In this document: positions 1 through 5,755 of the stretch, in pieces | Numbering within the stretch: the first letter of the stretch is position 1 | Layout: the number at the start of each line of letters is the position of its first letter | Virus record (IMG/VR): IMGVR_UViG_3300009441_000064 | Span: 1-21,215 of that record | Direction: 5' to 3' (one strand) | Length of the DNA stretch: 21,215 bases | Source of the DNA: a virus | Translations under genes and position numbers: made by a program | Notes under the pieces: model-generated | The model's input: only the letters and a program-made list of their open reading frames with translations | The model's database searches: none | What the model was told of the DNA's origin: nothing

Positions 1-58
1 AGGAGACGGATGGGACAATTTCATGCACGTCGAGGTAAACTCAGACGAGACGCGGTAA
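1..58 (+). CDS. C-terminal end of an upstream gene (partial)
   Basis: The frame starting at base 2 is open to TAA at 56-58 and reads GDGWDNFMHVEVNSDETR. The residue mix looks like real protein, and the gene would converge on the minus-strand oxygenase gene. The W-D-x-F-x-H-V-E-V ending is reminiscent of M15-type peptidase C-termini, where a final His ligates zinc, but 18 residues cannot establish that. The start lies outside the window. Its stop is 46 bases from the stop of the convergent gene. Confidence 0.45.
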   Translation, partial: GDGWDNFMHVEVNSDETR

Positions 59-68
59 TCACATTAGC

Positions 69-118
69 ACACTAAGTTGCACATAAAACCAACACCATGC
101 AACACTAAGTTGCACATA
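69..118. repeat. 17-bp direct repeat at the end of the oxygenase gene
   Basis: ACACTAAGTTGCACATA occurs perfectly at 69-85 and 102-118, a 33-base period. The second copy contains the stop codon and last codons of the minus-strand gene; the first lies just beyond it in the convergent intergenic gap. This looks like a tandem duplication of the gene's 3' end. No hairpin followed by a T-run, as a terminator would need, was found here. Confidence 0.85.
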
Positions 119-683
119 CATTAATATTCATAATCCATCTATTAGAATCCCTAGTATTCTGATACGAATGGTATGACCTCTCAGAAGGTCTAAACATATA
201 GGCATCATTCAACGCCCACTCATGACACCATACACGAGACCCCGAGCTACCATGAAACATCGTAGGGTCACCCATATGACTCAAAGGAACAAGTATAGTA
301 AGAAGCTTACGACTACCCTTATCAGTATGAGGGGGATACAAGTCAGACATAGGAGCATTACCACGTATACTAGAGTCAATCAATAGAGGAGTTGTATGAG
401 ACATACAGTAGTCATTCTTAGTCATACCATCACACTCAGTCAATTCACATACATCGTTCCAGTTATCAAACAACCATTGAGTCTTCTCAGAGGGAGATAT
501 AAAGTCCACTAGTCTCAGAGAAGGAAAGTTATCGGGAGATAGACGAGGTTGCTTTGCTTCTTGGAGACGTATCAGAGTATGATATTCAGACAACTCAGAG
601 GAATCGAAGTAGTTGGGTATACGAAAGATGTGACCAAAATCGTTGATATCGGGGGTGATTGAATATAATTCAAAGGGTATCAT
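105..683 (-). CDS. 2OG-Fe(II) oxygenase family protein
   Basis: This 192-aa protein is probably a 2-oxoglutarate/Fe(II)-dependent dioxygenase. The metal triad can be read as H119-x-D121 (in YPPHTDKGSRK) and H172 (in SYHSYQ), with R182 (in NRWIMNINV) placed to bind the 2-oxoglutarate carboxylate; hydrophobic strands flank each motif as in the double-stranded beta-helix fold. Such enzymes are common in T4-like marine phages, but their substrates are mostly unknown and nothing here gives one. It is the only gene on the minus strand. An AGGA lies 6 nt before the ATG and a sigma70-like promoter lies just upstream. The length (about 190 aa) is normal for a small phage member. Class confidence is good; the substrate is unknown. 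Confidence 0.75.
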   Translation of the reverse strand: MIPFELYSITPDINDFGHIFRIPNYFDSSELSEYHTLIRLQEAKQPRLSPDNFPSLRLVDFISPSEKTQWLFDNWNDVCELTECDGMTKNDYCMSHTTPLLIDSSIRGNAPMSDLYPPHTDKGSRKLLTILVPLSHMGDPTMFHGSSGSRVWCHEWALNDAYMFRPSERSYHSYQNTRDSNRWIMNINVCAT

Positions 684-693
684 GGGAAGTCCT

Positions 694-721
694 ATTATAA
701 TGTGTGGGGATGTGTGGTAAA
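694..721 (-). promoter_or_regulatory. Sigma70-like promoter for the oxygenase gene
   Basis: Read on the minus strand: TTTACC (721-716), a 16-bp spacer, then a perfect TATAAT (699-694). AGGA (693-690) and the ATG (683-681) follow. The -35 box is only a moderate match. It lies back to back with a plus-strand -10 at 728-733. Confidence 0.55.
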
Positions 722-722
722 G

Positions 723-733
723 TGTGGTATAAT
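723..733 (+). promoter_or_regulatory. Extended -10 promoter, divergent
   Basis: TGGTATAAT at 725-733 is a perfect -10 with a TGn extension. The sequence at the -35 position (705-710, TGGGGA) is poor, as is usual for extended -10 promoters. It would transcribe the non-coding 740-998 stretch and then the first small plus-strand genes. Confidence 0.45.
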
Positions 734-962
734 AATGGTATTTAGTCGGTAGGGGAGAAAGTGGAATAAAGTGGGTTTGTGTGCTGTTGTTCGGAGAGGT
801 TAATCAGAGATTTAGTTCGGAGTCAAATTTGTTCGGAGACTGCTAGGCCCTGCTACTACGGGCTTTCCAAAAGTCAAGGCATTTATCGCCAGACTGTCTC
901 GGAGACATCAGTCATATGGCAGGGGCCTAGAGAGCCAGTCAGCACAGGGCTTAGAGAGGGCC
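734..962 (+). other. Non-coding leader/intergenic stretch with short repeats
   Basis: No convincing gene lies between the divergent promoters and 999. The stretch holds three GTTCGGAG copies (789-796, 815-822, 831-838), a perfect inverted repeat GTCTC-G-GAGAC (895-905), a 12-bp direct repeat with one mismatch (GGGCCTAGAGAG 923-934, GGGCTTAGAGAG 947-958), and a possible hairpin AGGCCC/GGGCTT around 845-865. It could be a structured leader RNA or regulator-binding DNA. The frame from 779 is open but begins with a Cys-rich, atypical sequence and has no SD. Confidence 0.5.
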
Positions 963-992
963 TTGACAATGGCTACCAGCATTTGGTATACT
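963..992 (+). promoter_or_regulatory. Sigma70-like promoter, 6 nt before an ATG
   Basis: TTGACA (963-968), an 18-bp spacer and TATACT (987-992). The 15 bases GCCTTGACAATGGCT (960-974) recur exactly at the promoter near 14752. The ATG of the 32-codon gene begins at 999, where transcription would be expected to start, so the message may be leaderless. Confidence 0.7.
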
Positions 993-998
993 GTATAC

Positions 999-1097
999 AT
1001 GATTGAGAAAACAAAGAAACTTGGACTACTAGACACTGACTTCCTTCAAGGAGTCGCAGTGATGTTACTCCCTGTACTCCTTACGGTGGTATCATAA
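999..1097 (+). CDS. Small hydrophobic protein, 32 aa
   Basis: ATG at 999 to TAA at 1095-1097. The charged N-terminus (MIEKTKKLG) is followed by a hydrophobic stretch, VAVMLLPVLLTVVS, long enough for one short membrane helix. There is no SD; the start codon falls at the predicted +1 of the promoter ending at 992. The frame is also open upstream (to about 816) with another ATG at 972, but that ATG would lie inside the promoter. No family is recognised. Confidence is limited by the short length. Confidence 0.4.
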   Translation: MIEKTKKLGLLDTDFLQGVAVMLLPVLLTVVS

Positions 1098-1117
1098 GAT
1101 GGCATCACTATACATGG

Positions 1118-1360
1118 GTGGACTGGATGATTGATTCTTCTATGGAGAATGGTCTATACGGTGTACACCTAGCGACTGATATCCCTGTCTCTATACCTCT
1201 TACTGATGACGAGTTAACGCTTGCATGTAGTAAGGGTGACATAGACGGCGATTGGAGTATCATGTGTGAGAGTGTGTTGAAGCGTACAGGGTACGTCATC
1301 GAGGGATGTCTCATGATAGAATCAATTGTCATAAAGGGGGTTGTCAAAGACTTCCATTAA
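1118..1360 (+). CDS. Hypothetical protein, 80 aa
   Basis: The frame is open from 1040 to TAA at 1358-1360. The only candidate starts are GTG at 1118, ATG at 1130 and ATG at 1142, none with a good SD. The protein is acidic (LTDDELTLACSKGDIDGDWSIM) and reads like genuine coding sequence. Residues encoded before 1118 (PYGGIIRWHHYTWVDW) also look protein-like, so the true start may be an unusual codon upstream or the gene may be a degraded remnant. A promoter overlaps its last codons. No family is recognised. Confidence 0.5.
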   Translation: MDWMIDSSMENGLYGVHLATDIPVSIPLTDDELTLACSKGDIDGDWSIMCESVLKRTGYVIEGCLMIESIVIKGVVKDFH

Positions 1361-1369
1361 TGGTATAAT
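1341..1369 (+). promoter_or_regulatory. Sigma70-like promoter at the end of the 80-aa gene
   Basis: TTGTCA (1341-1346), a 17-bp spacer and TATAAT (1364-1369), preceded by TGG (extended -10). It overlaps the stop codon of the gene ending at 1360 and would transcribe the 1376-1578 stretch. Confidence 0.6.
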
Positions 1370-1442
1370 AGAGTATAAGAAACGGAAGTTAACGAGTGAG
1401 TTGTACCGTGGATTGCTACTGTAGGGCGAGCATATCGTCTCT

Positions 1443-1553
1443 ATGTTAAGTCACTTGGGGTTGTTACCGAAAGCACGTGTGGTGATGAGAAGCGCCACCT
1501 CTGAGATGCTTGTAGCACGGGCATCTACAGGGGCCTTGACAAGAGCACGCTAA
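1443..1553 (+). CDS. Possible small basic protein, 36 aa
   Basis: ATG at 1443 to TAA at 1551-1553. No SD is visible and the protein (MLSHLGLLPKARVVMRSATS...) resembles no known family. One reason to keep it: its final codons, GCC TTG ACA in frame (-GALTRAR), coincide with the -35 box of the next promoter, exactly as in the better-supported genes ending at 13811 and 14766. It may equally be a chance frame in a leader. Confidence 0.25.
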   Translation: MLSHLGLLPKARVVMRSATSEMLVARASTGALTRAR

Positions 1554-1564
1554 TATGTTATAAT
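1536..1564 (+). promoter_or_regulatory. Consensus sigma70 promoter
   Basis: TTGACA (1536-1541), a 17-bp spacer and TATAAT (1559-1564): a full match to both hexamers at the optimal spacing. An AGGAGA ribosome-binding site and an ATG at 1579 follow. It is the strongest-looking promoter in the window and would use the host polymerase early in infection. Confidence 0.8.
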
Positions 1565-1578
1565 AGGAGAGACAGCAT

Positions 1579-1752
1579 ATGACATGGACTACTGTAGATG
1601 TATACAGTATAGACACGAAGGTGACACACATAGATGGGTCACATGACTTGGTGAAGCGTACCGATAAACCTGTGAGTCTATCAGAGGCGCTAGAAGTCTG
1701 TAAGAGACTCGAACGATACAAACATGTAGTCGAACTACGGAGAGTATCTTAG
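1579..1752 (+). CDS. Hypothetical early protein, 57 aa
   Basis: ATG at 1579 with AGGAGA 8-9 nt upstream, directly behind a perfect sigma70 promoter; TAG at 1750-1752. It starts MTWTTVDVYSIDTKVTH and ends in a charged, probably helical segment (LSEALEVCKRLERYKHVVEL). Promoter, SD and position make this one of the best-supported small genes here despite its length. Such early genes of T4-like phages often target host functions, but no family is recognised and no function is assigned. Confidence 0.65.
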   Translation: MTWTTVDVYSIDTKVTHIDGSHDLVKRTDKPVSLSEALEVCKRLERYKHVVELRRVS

Positions 1753-1875
1753 CAGCCCTTAGAACAGTGCTGTGGGACTCCTAGGGTATGTGAGCAGCAA
1801 CTCAACCCCCTACCCTAATAGCTCTGTGAGTATTATATTAGAGGTCAACGAATATTTTTTTTTGGTAATTTTTTT
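1753..1875 (+). other. Intergenic stretch with inverted repeat and T-runs
   Basis: No gene seen. TAGGGTA (about 1785-1791) and TACCCTA (about 1812-1818) can pair across a long loop. Runs of eight or more Ts lie at about 1854-1863 and 1869-1875, immediately before the next ATG. The stem is not adjacent to the T-runs, so this is not a standard intrinsic terminator. TATTAT/TATATT near 1833-1842 could be a weak -10. Confidence 0.35.
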
Positions 1876-2136
1876 ATGAGTAAATTCAAAATCGTACAAG
1901 GTATGAAATCCGACAAGGATAGGATACTCTTATACAATGGACGTGCAGTAGCATTCGAAGATGTTGCAAAGATGTGTATCTTCTTTATTGCAAACGAGGA
2001 CACCCTATACCCACCCCCTAGATATAAAGGTGGTCAGATGTTTATTGATTACATGACAGAGGTCTTGGAGACAAGACGTGTACCTACAGACAGTAAGTAT
2101 GCAATTAAAAAGAACCATGGAGTCGTAAAGGTATGA
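1876..2136 (+). CDS. Hypothetical protein, 86 aa
   Basis: ATG at 1876 follows a U-rich leader with no SD, so initiation may rely on an unstructured mRNA or ribosomal protein S1. The protein begins MSKFKIVQGMKSDKDRI and has a hydrophobic central part (VAKMCIFFIA) followed by YPPPRYKGG. It looks soluble and slightly basic. It overlaps the next gene by ATGA. No family is recognised. Confidence 0.7.
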   Translation: MSKFKIVQGMKSDKDRILLYNGRAVAFEDVAKMCIFFIANEDTLYPPPRYKGGQMFIDYMTEVLETRRVPTDSKYAIKKNHGVVKV

Positions 2137-2360
2137 GTGCAAAGACACGTAAGATACACAGAGAGACTGCTACCACCGTTGGTACAGGTCTACTCATCAA
2201 CTACCCCACCAATCTATTCCTACTCTATATGTTTCTAGAGGTATTCGAATGGACATCCCCCCTACACATAGGTACTACTATCACTGCAATCATGACAGTC
2301 ATAGCTTATACGAGAGTATTCACGATACGTAGATGGTTCACCAATCATGATAGTGTATGA
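2133..2360 (+). CDS. Small two-helix membrane protein, 75 aa
   Basis: ATG at 2133 overlaps the previous stop as ATGA, implying translational coupling. After a basic N-terminus (MSAKTRKIHRET) come two hydrophobic segments, roughly residues 15-37 and 45-62, ending in TRVFTIRRWF. The layout (basic start, two helices, a closing R-R-W-F) resembles a family of small phage membrane proteins of unknown function; that match is from memory. It probably sits in the inner membrane with both ends in the cytoplasm. Confidence 0.75.
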   Translation: MSAKTRKIHRETATTVGTGLLINYPTNLFLLYMFLEVFEWTSPLHIGTTITAIMTVIAYTRVFTIRRWFTNHDSV

Positions 2361-2371
2361 GGAATAGCATC

Positions 2372-2400
2372 TATACAACTAACACACACTATGGTATAAT
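2372..2400 (+). promoter_or_regulatory. Sigma70-like promoter, 6 nt before an ATG
   Basis: TATACA (2372-2377) serves as a -35, followed by a 17-bp spacer and TATAAT (2395-2400) with a TGG extension. The ATG of the next gene is at 2407, the expected +1. TATACA also fills the -35 position at 13477 and 9629. Confidence 0.6.
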
Positions 2401-2406
2401 AGACTT

Positions 2407-2715
2407 ATGATTACAGTATATGGTTCAATGAAACACACTCAGAGTGGACGTAAACGTAAAACCAATGCATGGAAGACACGTACTAAGACTGCACGTGATT
2501 ATTCTTGGGGTGTTACTCCCGAGAGTCCTAGCTCCTATGTGCGTGAGAGTGTATACTACCCAAGCGTTTCTAATAGTGTACATTGTACAGTTAATGAAAC
2601 ACTAAGTAAAGAAGAGAGGCAACGTATCTCGTCCGAGTATACCATTGCACCGTCTTATAATAAGGGTGCATATCAAGTGATACCACGTTCAGAGGTGAAA
2701 CACATAGGCAGATGA
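2407..2715 (+). CDS. Hypothetical basic protein, 102 aa
   Basis: ATG at 2407 lies 6 nt after the -10 box and has no SD, suggesting a leaderless message. The N-terminal third is very basic (HTQSGRKRKTNAWKTRTKTAR), then Ser/Tyr-rich (PESPSSYVRESVYYPSVSNS). This could suit nucleic-acid binding, but there is no recognisable domain. It overlaps the next small gene by ATGA at 2712-2715. Confidence 0.7.
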   Translation: MITVYGSMKHTQSGRKRKTNAWKTRTKTARDYSWGVTPESPSSYVRESVYYPSVSNSVHCTVNETLSKEERQRISSEYTIAPSYNKGAYQVIPRSEVKHIGR

Positions 2716-2807
2716 TAAGTTCTATACTGTGGAGTTGTTTTATTCTTGCATGGTTCTCATACGGAGCTCATGTGATATACAATTTTGTAAAATATAATAG
2801 GAGATAG
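2712..2807 (+). CDS. Small membrane protein, 31 aa
   Basis: ATG overlaps the previous stop (ATGA 2712-2715); TAG at 2805-2807. The peptide is one hydrophobic, aromatic-rich helix (ISSILWSCFILAWFSYG) ending in a basic tail (VKYNRR). Its last codons include the AGGAGA that serves as SD for the next gene. Overlaps on both sides and the clear single-helix character support a real gene. Confidence 0.6.
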   Translation: MISSILWSCFILAWFSYGAHVIYNFVKYNRR

Positions 2808-2809
2808 TC

Positions 2810-3010
2810 GTGTTTAGTTGGATAGGTAGAAAAATAAGTAGAGAATTCGAGAGATTCTTAGAACGTTCCTTCCAAAAAACCGCAGACCGTCTCAACAAAG
2901 AACATGAAATAGAGTATCAGAGAATGTATGATAGTCTTAAAACAGATTACATCAACGAAATAGGAGCAGACGTACCCAGTAAGGGTACCATAGTCGACAA
3001 AAGAATATGA
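2810..3010 (+). CDS. Hypothetical charged protein, 66 aa
   Basis: The start is GTG at 2810 with AGGAGA 6-7 nt upstream, inside the end of the preceding gene. The protein is strongly charged and probably alpha-helical (REFERFLERSFQKTADRLNK), with an amphipathic N-terminus (MFSWIGRKI) that could lie on a membrane. It overlaps the next gene by ATGA. No family is recognised. Confidence 0.7.
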   Translation: MFSWIGRKISREFERFLERSFQKTADRLNKEHEIEYQRMYDSLKTDYINEIGADVPSKGTIVDKRI

Positions 3011-3174
3011 GATTACTAGAACACAGTTACGGAGATGTAAGAATCTTCTCATCAAGACCCTATGGGTATAAAAGATACCACGTAGAGTGGGCAGACGGAC
3101 GTATTAGTATGTTCTCTTCCATATGGTACTCCCTTGAACAAGTCAAATCAAAGGTGGAGATACAATTAACATGA
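3007..3174 (+). CDS. Hypothetical protein, 55 aa
   Basis: ATG at 3007 overlaps the preceding stop as ATGA, and its own TGA (3172-3174) overlaps the next ATG the same way. The sequence is aromatic and basic (SYGDVRIFSSRPYGYKRYHV) with a short predicted helix at the end (YSLEQVKSKVEIQLT). The unbroken chain of 4-nt overlaps is strong evidence of expression. The function is unknown. Confidence 0.65.
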   Translation: MRLLEHSYGDVRIFSSRPYGYKRYHVEWADGRISMFSSIWYSLEQVKSKVEIQLT

Positions 3175-3386
3175 GTATAATGGATTTATTTCTGTTACCA
3201 TGGACAGTCACGGTGTTTATATTGCAGTATGCATGGTCTTTACTCTTATGGAGTGCTTTTGTTATAGGTTCTCACTATCTTTTGGTCACCTATGGCGGTG
3301 GGTTAACTCTTTGGTCTCGACTTAAAGCATTCAAACCCCTAGGAAAGAACTCTAAAGATATAGACATTGACGAGTACTATAAATAA
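3171..3386 (+). CDS. Small membrane protein, 71 aa
   Basis: ATGA overlap with the preceding gene. Two hydrophobic stretches, about residues 4-20 (LFLLPWTVTVFILQYAW) and 22-42 (LLLWSAFVIGSHYLLVTYGG), may form a helical hairpin. A charged soluble tail ends DIDIDEYYK. The size and two-helix form would fit a holin, but several other small membrane proteins in the window fit as well, so no function is assigned. The last codons contain a TATAAATA late-promoter octamer. Confidence 0.7.
   Translation: MSIMDLFLLPWTVTVFILQYAWSLLLWSAFVIGSHYLLVTYGGGLTLWSRLKAFKPLGKNSKDIDIDEYYK
3378..3385 (+). promoter_or_regulatory. T4-type late promoter octamer
   Basis: TATAAATA, preceded by C, matches the T4 late -10 element recognised by the gp55-type sigma. 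It lies over the last codons of the gene ending at 3386 and 5 nt before the ATG at 3391. Confidence 0.5.
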
Positions 3387-3390
3387 AACC

Positions 3391-3552
3391 ATGAGTACTG
3401 AATTATATTTAATACATCTCGGATTTATTGTTGCAATAGTCTTCTTTACGTTCCGTAGTGGACAACGAAGTGGTCGTTCAGAGATGGTCGCACAGTTAAT
3501 TGAAGACAAATTAGTACAAGCAGAAACATTAATCGAACACTATAAAAAATAA
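3391..3552 (+). CDS. Small single-span membrane protein, 53 aa
   Basis: The ATG at 3391 is preferred to an in-frame ATG at 3367, which would overlap the previous gene. No SD is present; the start falls at the expected +1 of the TATAAATA at 3378-3385. An N-terminal helix (YLIHLGFIVAIVFFTF) is followed by a charged helical tail (RSEMVAQLIEDKLVQAETLI). This is the layout of a bitopic membrane protein with a cytoplasmic coiled tail. No family is recognised. Confidence 0.65.
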   Translation: MSTELYLIHLGFIVAIVFFTFRSGQRSGRSEMVAQLIEDKLVQAETLIEHYKK

Positions 3553-3576
3553 TAGTAAACCCTAGGACATTATATT

Positions 3577-4779
3577 ATGAGAATCATTGGAATTAACTCC
3601 AGTCACGACACTTCACTTTGCATTATGGAAGACGGAGTCGTCAGAGAACTCTTCGAAGAAGAAAGAGAACGTAGAGACAAATACTATTCACCCAAATTAG
3701 ACGAACCCGAACTACACGTAGTTAATTCTAAAGGCCTTGCAGATGCATTGACCAATGAAGACGGTGAACCCTGTGGTGAGTTAGTCTTTGCTTCGTTTGA
3801 CAGACGTGACATGAAGCTTCACATGGATAAAGAATACATTATGGACAATCGTTTGATTGCAGAAGACCTTGCAGTTGCATTAGCCAAATCACAATTAACC
3901 ACCGCACGTATCGAAGAACTCAAAGAAGAGTTTCCTAAACTAGGAATGAATGAAGAGTGGATGGAAGAAATGGATGAAACTATTCATGATGCTATGTGCA
4001 AACAGTTTGACAATATGGATGAGTATCATTACGATACCGAACATCATATGTATCATGCATACAGTGGATACTATCTATCACCCTTCTTTGAACGTGGTGA
4101 GGATGCCATTGCGATTGCATGGGACGGCGGTGGTGCAAAGAGTTACCATGAGACCCACCCCAACTATCAAGAGATAGAATCTATATGGTCTTGCAAGTTT
4201 GCAGATAAAACAATTACACCCCAGTGGAAGAAGATGTCTAATCATCGTACCCTAGGTGACATTGCATCTACTTACTTTCCTAACATGTATTATGATTCTG
4301 CTCATTGTTTAACAGACGAAGAGATTACTATGGATGGTATCGACGTGGTGTTAACTAGCTTCCCTTCTAGCGGTATGAACTTCAGTAACATGTCATATGC
4401 CTTCGGTGCAGATACTCAAGGTAGAGCAGCGGGTAAGGTCATGGGAATGGCATCCTATGGTAGACTCATCGAGTCCCAACCCGATAGACACGACAGACAT
4501 ACCGTTGCACAGATGTGTGAAGAGACATCATTTAATAATGCATGTAACGTAATAAGAAAGGCAATGGAATATAATCCCGATTGCAAGAACCTAGTCCTCA
4601 GTGGTGGGTTCAGTTTAAACTGTACTAATAATTATAAGTACCTACGAGAGTTTCCCGAATTAAATATATTCGTTGACACAGTTCCCCATGATTGTGGTAA
4701 TGCAGTCGGAGCTGCGTACTGGTTATATTGGAACATTGAAGCAGGTAAGCAAGATACATCAACAGGAGATACAGAATGA
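3577..4779 (+). CDS. Carbamoyltransferase, N-terminal (Kae1-like) subunit
   Basis: This 400-aa protein is the N-terminal half of a NodU/CmcH/TobZ-type O-carbamoyltransferase, the part that in known members makes carbamoyl-adenylate from carbamoyl phosphate and ATP. It opens with MRIIGINSSHDTSLCIMEDG, the family's ATPase-like first strand. An HxxxH metal motif is visible in EHHMYHAYSGYY, followed by the glycine motif AIAWDGGGAKS and the nucleotide-binding SGGFSLNC and PHDCGNAVGAA. The gene ends right after this domain; the transferase domain is in the next gene, joined by ATGA (4776-4779). A phage enzyme could carbamoylate a sugar of the host surface or a nucleobase or sugar on phage DNA; the sequence does not say which. 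No good SD precedes the ATG. Confidence 0.85.
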   Translation: MRIIGINSSHDTSLCIMEDGVVRELFEEERERRDKYYSPKLDEPELHVVNSKGLADALTNEDGEPCGELVFASFDRRDMKLHMDKEYIMDNRLIAEDLAVALAKSQLTTARIEELKEEFPKLGMNEEWMEEMDETIHDAMCKQFDNMDEYHYDTEHHMYHAYSGYYLSPFFERGEDAIAIAWDGGGAKSYHETHPNYQEIESIWSCKFADKTITPQWKKMSNHRTLGDIASTYFPNMYYDSAHCLTDEEITMDGIDVVLTSFPSSGMNFSNMSYAFGADTQGRAAGKVMGMASYGRLIESQPDRHDRHTVAQMCEETSFNNACNVIRKAMEYNPDCKNLVLSGGFSLNCTNNYKYLREFPELNIFVDTVPHDCGNAVGAAYWLYWNIEAGKQDTSTGDTE

Positions 4780-5420
4780 TTGTCACGGAAGTAGTAAGAG
4801 ATTTAGATGAAGTCATAAGACTTCTAACCGATGAAGAACAAGTCATTGGTATGTTCCAAGGGCCAAGTGAATGGGGCCCACGTGCATTAGGTAATCGTTC
4901 AATATTATTTGACCCTACCAATTCGAATGCAAAACAAATTGTTAATACCATTAAGAAGAGAGAATATTATAGACCCTTTGCTGGAACTGTATTAAAAGAA
5001 AGAGCATCCGAATATTTTGAAATGCTTCAGTTAGAAGAGTCACCTTACATGTCATTTGCAATTCAATGTAAAGAGAAAGCATACAAAGAGATTCCTTCCA
5101 TCGTTCATGCCGACGGTACATGTAGAATACAAACAGTAACCGAAGAACAAAATAAAAACTATTATAATTTAATTAAAGCATTAGGTGAAAAGAATGGCAC
5201 CCCCATTGTATTTAATACTTCATTTAATTTAGGTGGTGAAGCTTTAGTTGAAACTATCTTCGATGCAATCGATACATGTAATCGTTCTATGATTAACTTC
5301 TTGTATGTACCCGAAGACCAAGAACAACATATCCCTTACGAGTTATTTAAACCTAAGTCAACTGAAGAAGCTTTAAAAAACTCTGCCGATGACCATGGTG
5401 TGTGGGACTCTGAAGTATAA
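4776..5420 (+). CDS. Carbamoyltransferase, C-terminal subunit
   Basis: This 214-aa protein matches the C-terminal transferase domain of the NodU/CmcH/TobZ family. GMFQGPSEWGPRALGNRSIL is the family signature, followed by YYRPFAGTVL, SPYMSFAIQ, HADGTCRIQTV and NGTPIVFNTSFNLGGEALV, all in the expected order. In most relatives both domains are in one chain of roughly 550-600 aa; here the break falls in the linker between domains. Its own SD (AGGAG 4764-4768, 7 nt before the ATG) and the ATGA overlap argue for a working two-subunit enzyme rather than a frameshifted pseudogene. Its end carries a TATAAATA promoter octamer. Confidence 0.85.
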   Translation: MIVTEVVRDLDEVIRLLTDEEQVIGMFQGPSEWGPRALGNRSILFDPTNSNAKQIVNTIKKREYYRPFAGTVLKERASEYFEMLQLEESPYMSFAIQCKEKAYKEIPSIVHADGTCRIQTVTEEQNKNYYNLIKALGEKNGTPIVFNTSFNLGGEALVETIFDAIDTCNRSMINFLYVPEDQEQHIPYELFKPKSTEEALKNSADDHGVWDSEV

Positions 5421-5440
5421 ATACTTCTATGATAGAAGTA
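5412..5440 (+). promoter_or_regulatory. Late promoter octamer with two competing hairpins at the Fe-S carrier start
   Basis: TATAAATA at 5416-5423 lies 5 nt before the ATG at 5429. GAAGTAT (5412-5418) can pair with ATACTTC (5421-5427), and TACTTCT (5422-5428) can pair with AGAAGTA (5434-5440), placing the ATG in a 5-nt loop. The two pairings share bases and exclude each other. A transcript starting near 5429 would contain neither hairpin; a read-through transcript would contain both. Confidence 0.45.
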
Positions 5441-5755
5441 ACAGACATTGCAATAGCAAAACTCATAGAGAAGAAAGTAGACTCAGTTAGAATGGGTGTT
5501 ACTGGTGGCGGTTGCAGTGGTTATGAATATGTCTTCGTGGAAGATGAATTCAAGGACGGAGACTTAGAGTTAGATTACGGTAAGTTTAAATTTTTAATAG
5601 ATACAATGAGTCAACCCTTTTTAAATGGAATGACTTTAGATTATGAACAACAGGGATTGAATGAGACGTTCACGTTTCAGAATCCAAATGAAGAAGCCAG
5701 TTGTGGTTGTGGAGTGAGTATTACATTTAATGAAGACATCGTCAGCAAAAGCTAA
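5429..5755 (+). CDS. A-type Fe-S cluster carrier (IscA/ErpA/HesB family)
   Basis: This 108-aa protein matches the A-type iron-sulfur carrier family in length and in its three cysteines: C29 in GGGCSGYEY and C92/C94 in ASCGCGVSITF, followed by the usual short tail. These proteins hold an Fe-S cluster and hand it to client enzymes in the cytoplasm. Phage copies may keep Fe-S enzymes supplied during infection; a possible client is the radical SAM protein at 11689-12663. There is no SD, and the ATG coincides with the expected start of a late transcript. The end overlaps the next gene by 26 nt. The family call is firm; the client is inferred. Confidence 0.9.
   Translation: MIEVTDIAIAKLIEKKVDSVRMGVTGGGCSGYEYVFVEDEFKDGDLELDYGKFKFLIDTMSQPFLNGMTLDYEQQGLNETFTFQNPNEEASCGCGVSITFNEDIVSKS

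Noticed and set aside
779-1006. 75-codon plus-strand frame in the divergent promoter region
   Set aside because: GTG start without SD, Cys-rich atypical N-terminus, internal short repeats, and its end overlaps a strong promoter and the 999 start.
1108-1347. Minus-strand frame of 79 codons opposite the 80-aa gene
   Set aside because: Antisense shadow; no SD or promoter, and the plus-strand frame reads more like protein.
1464-1721. Minus-strand frame of 85 codons
   Set aside because: It runs opposite a perfect sigma70 promoter, SD and the 57-aa gene; its product is Cys/Ser-rich and unlike a real protein.
4740-4790. Carbamoyltransferase as a frameshifted pseudogene
   Set aside because: The second gene has a proper SD and an ATGA overlap, the break lies in the linker, and motifs of both domains are intact.
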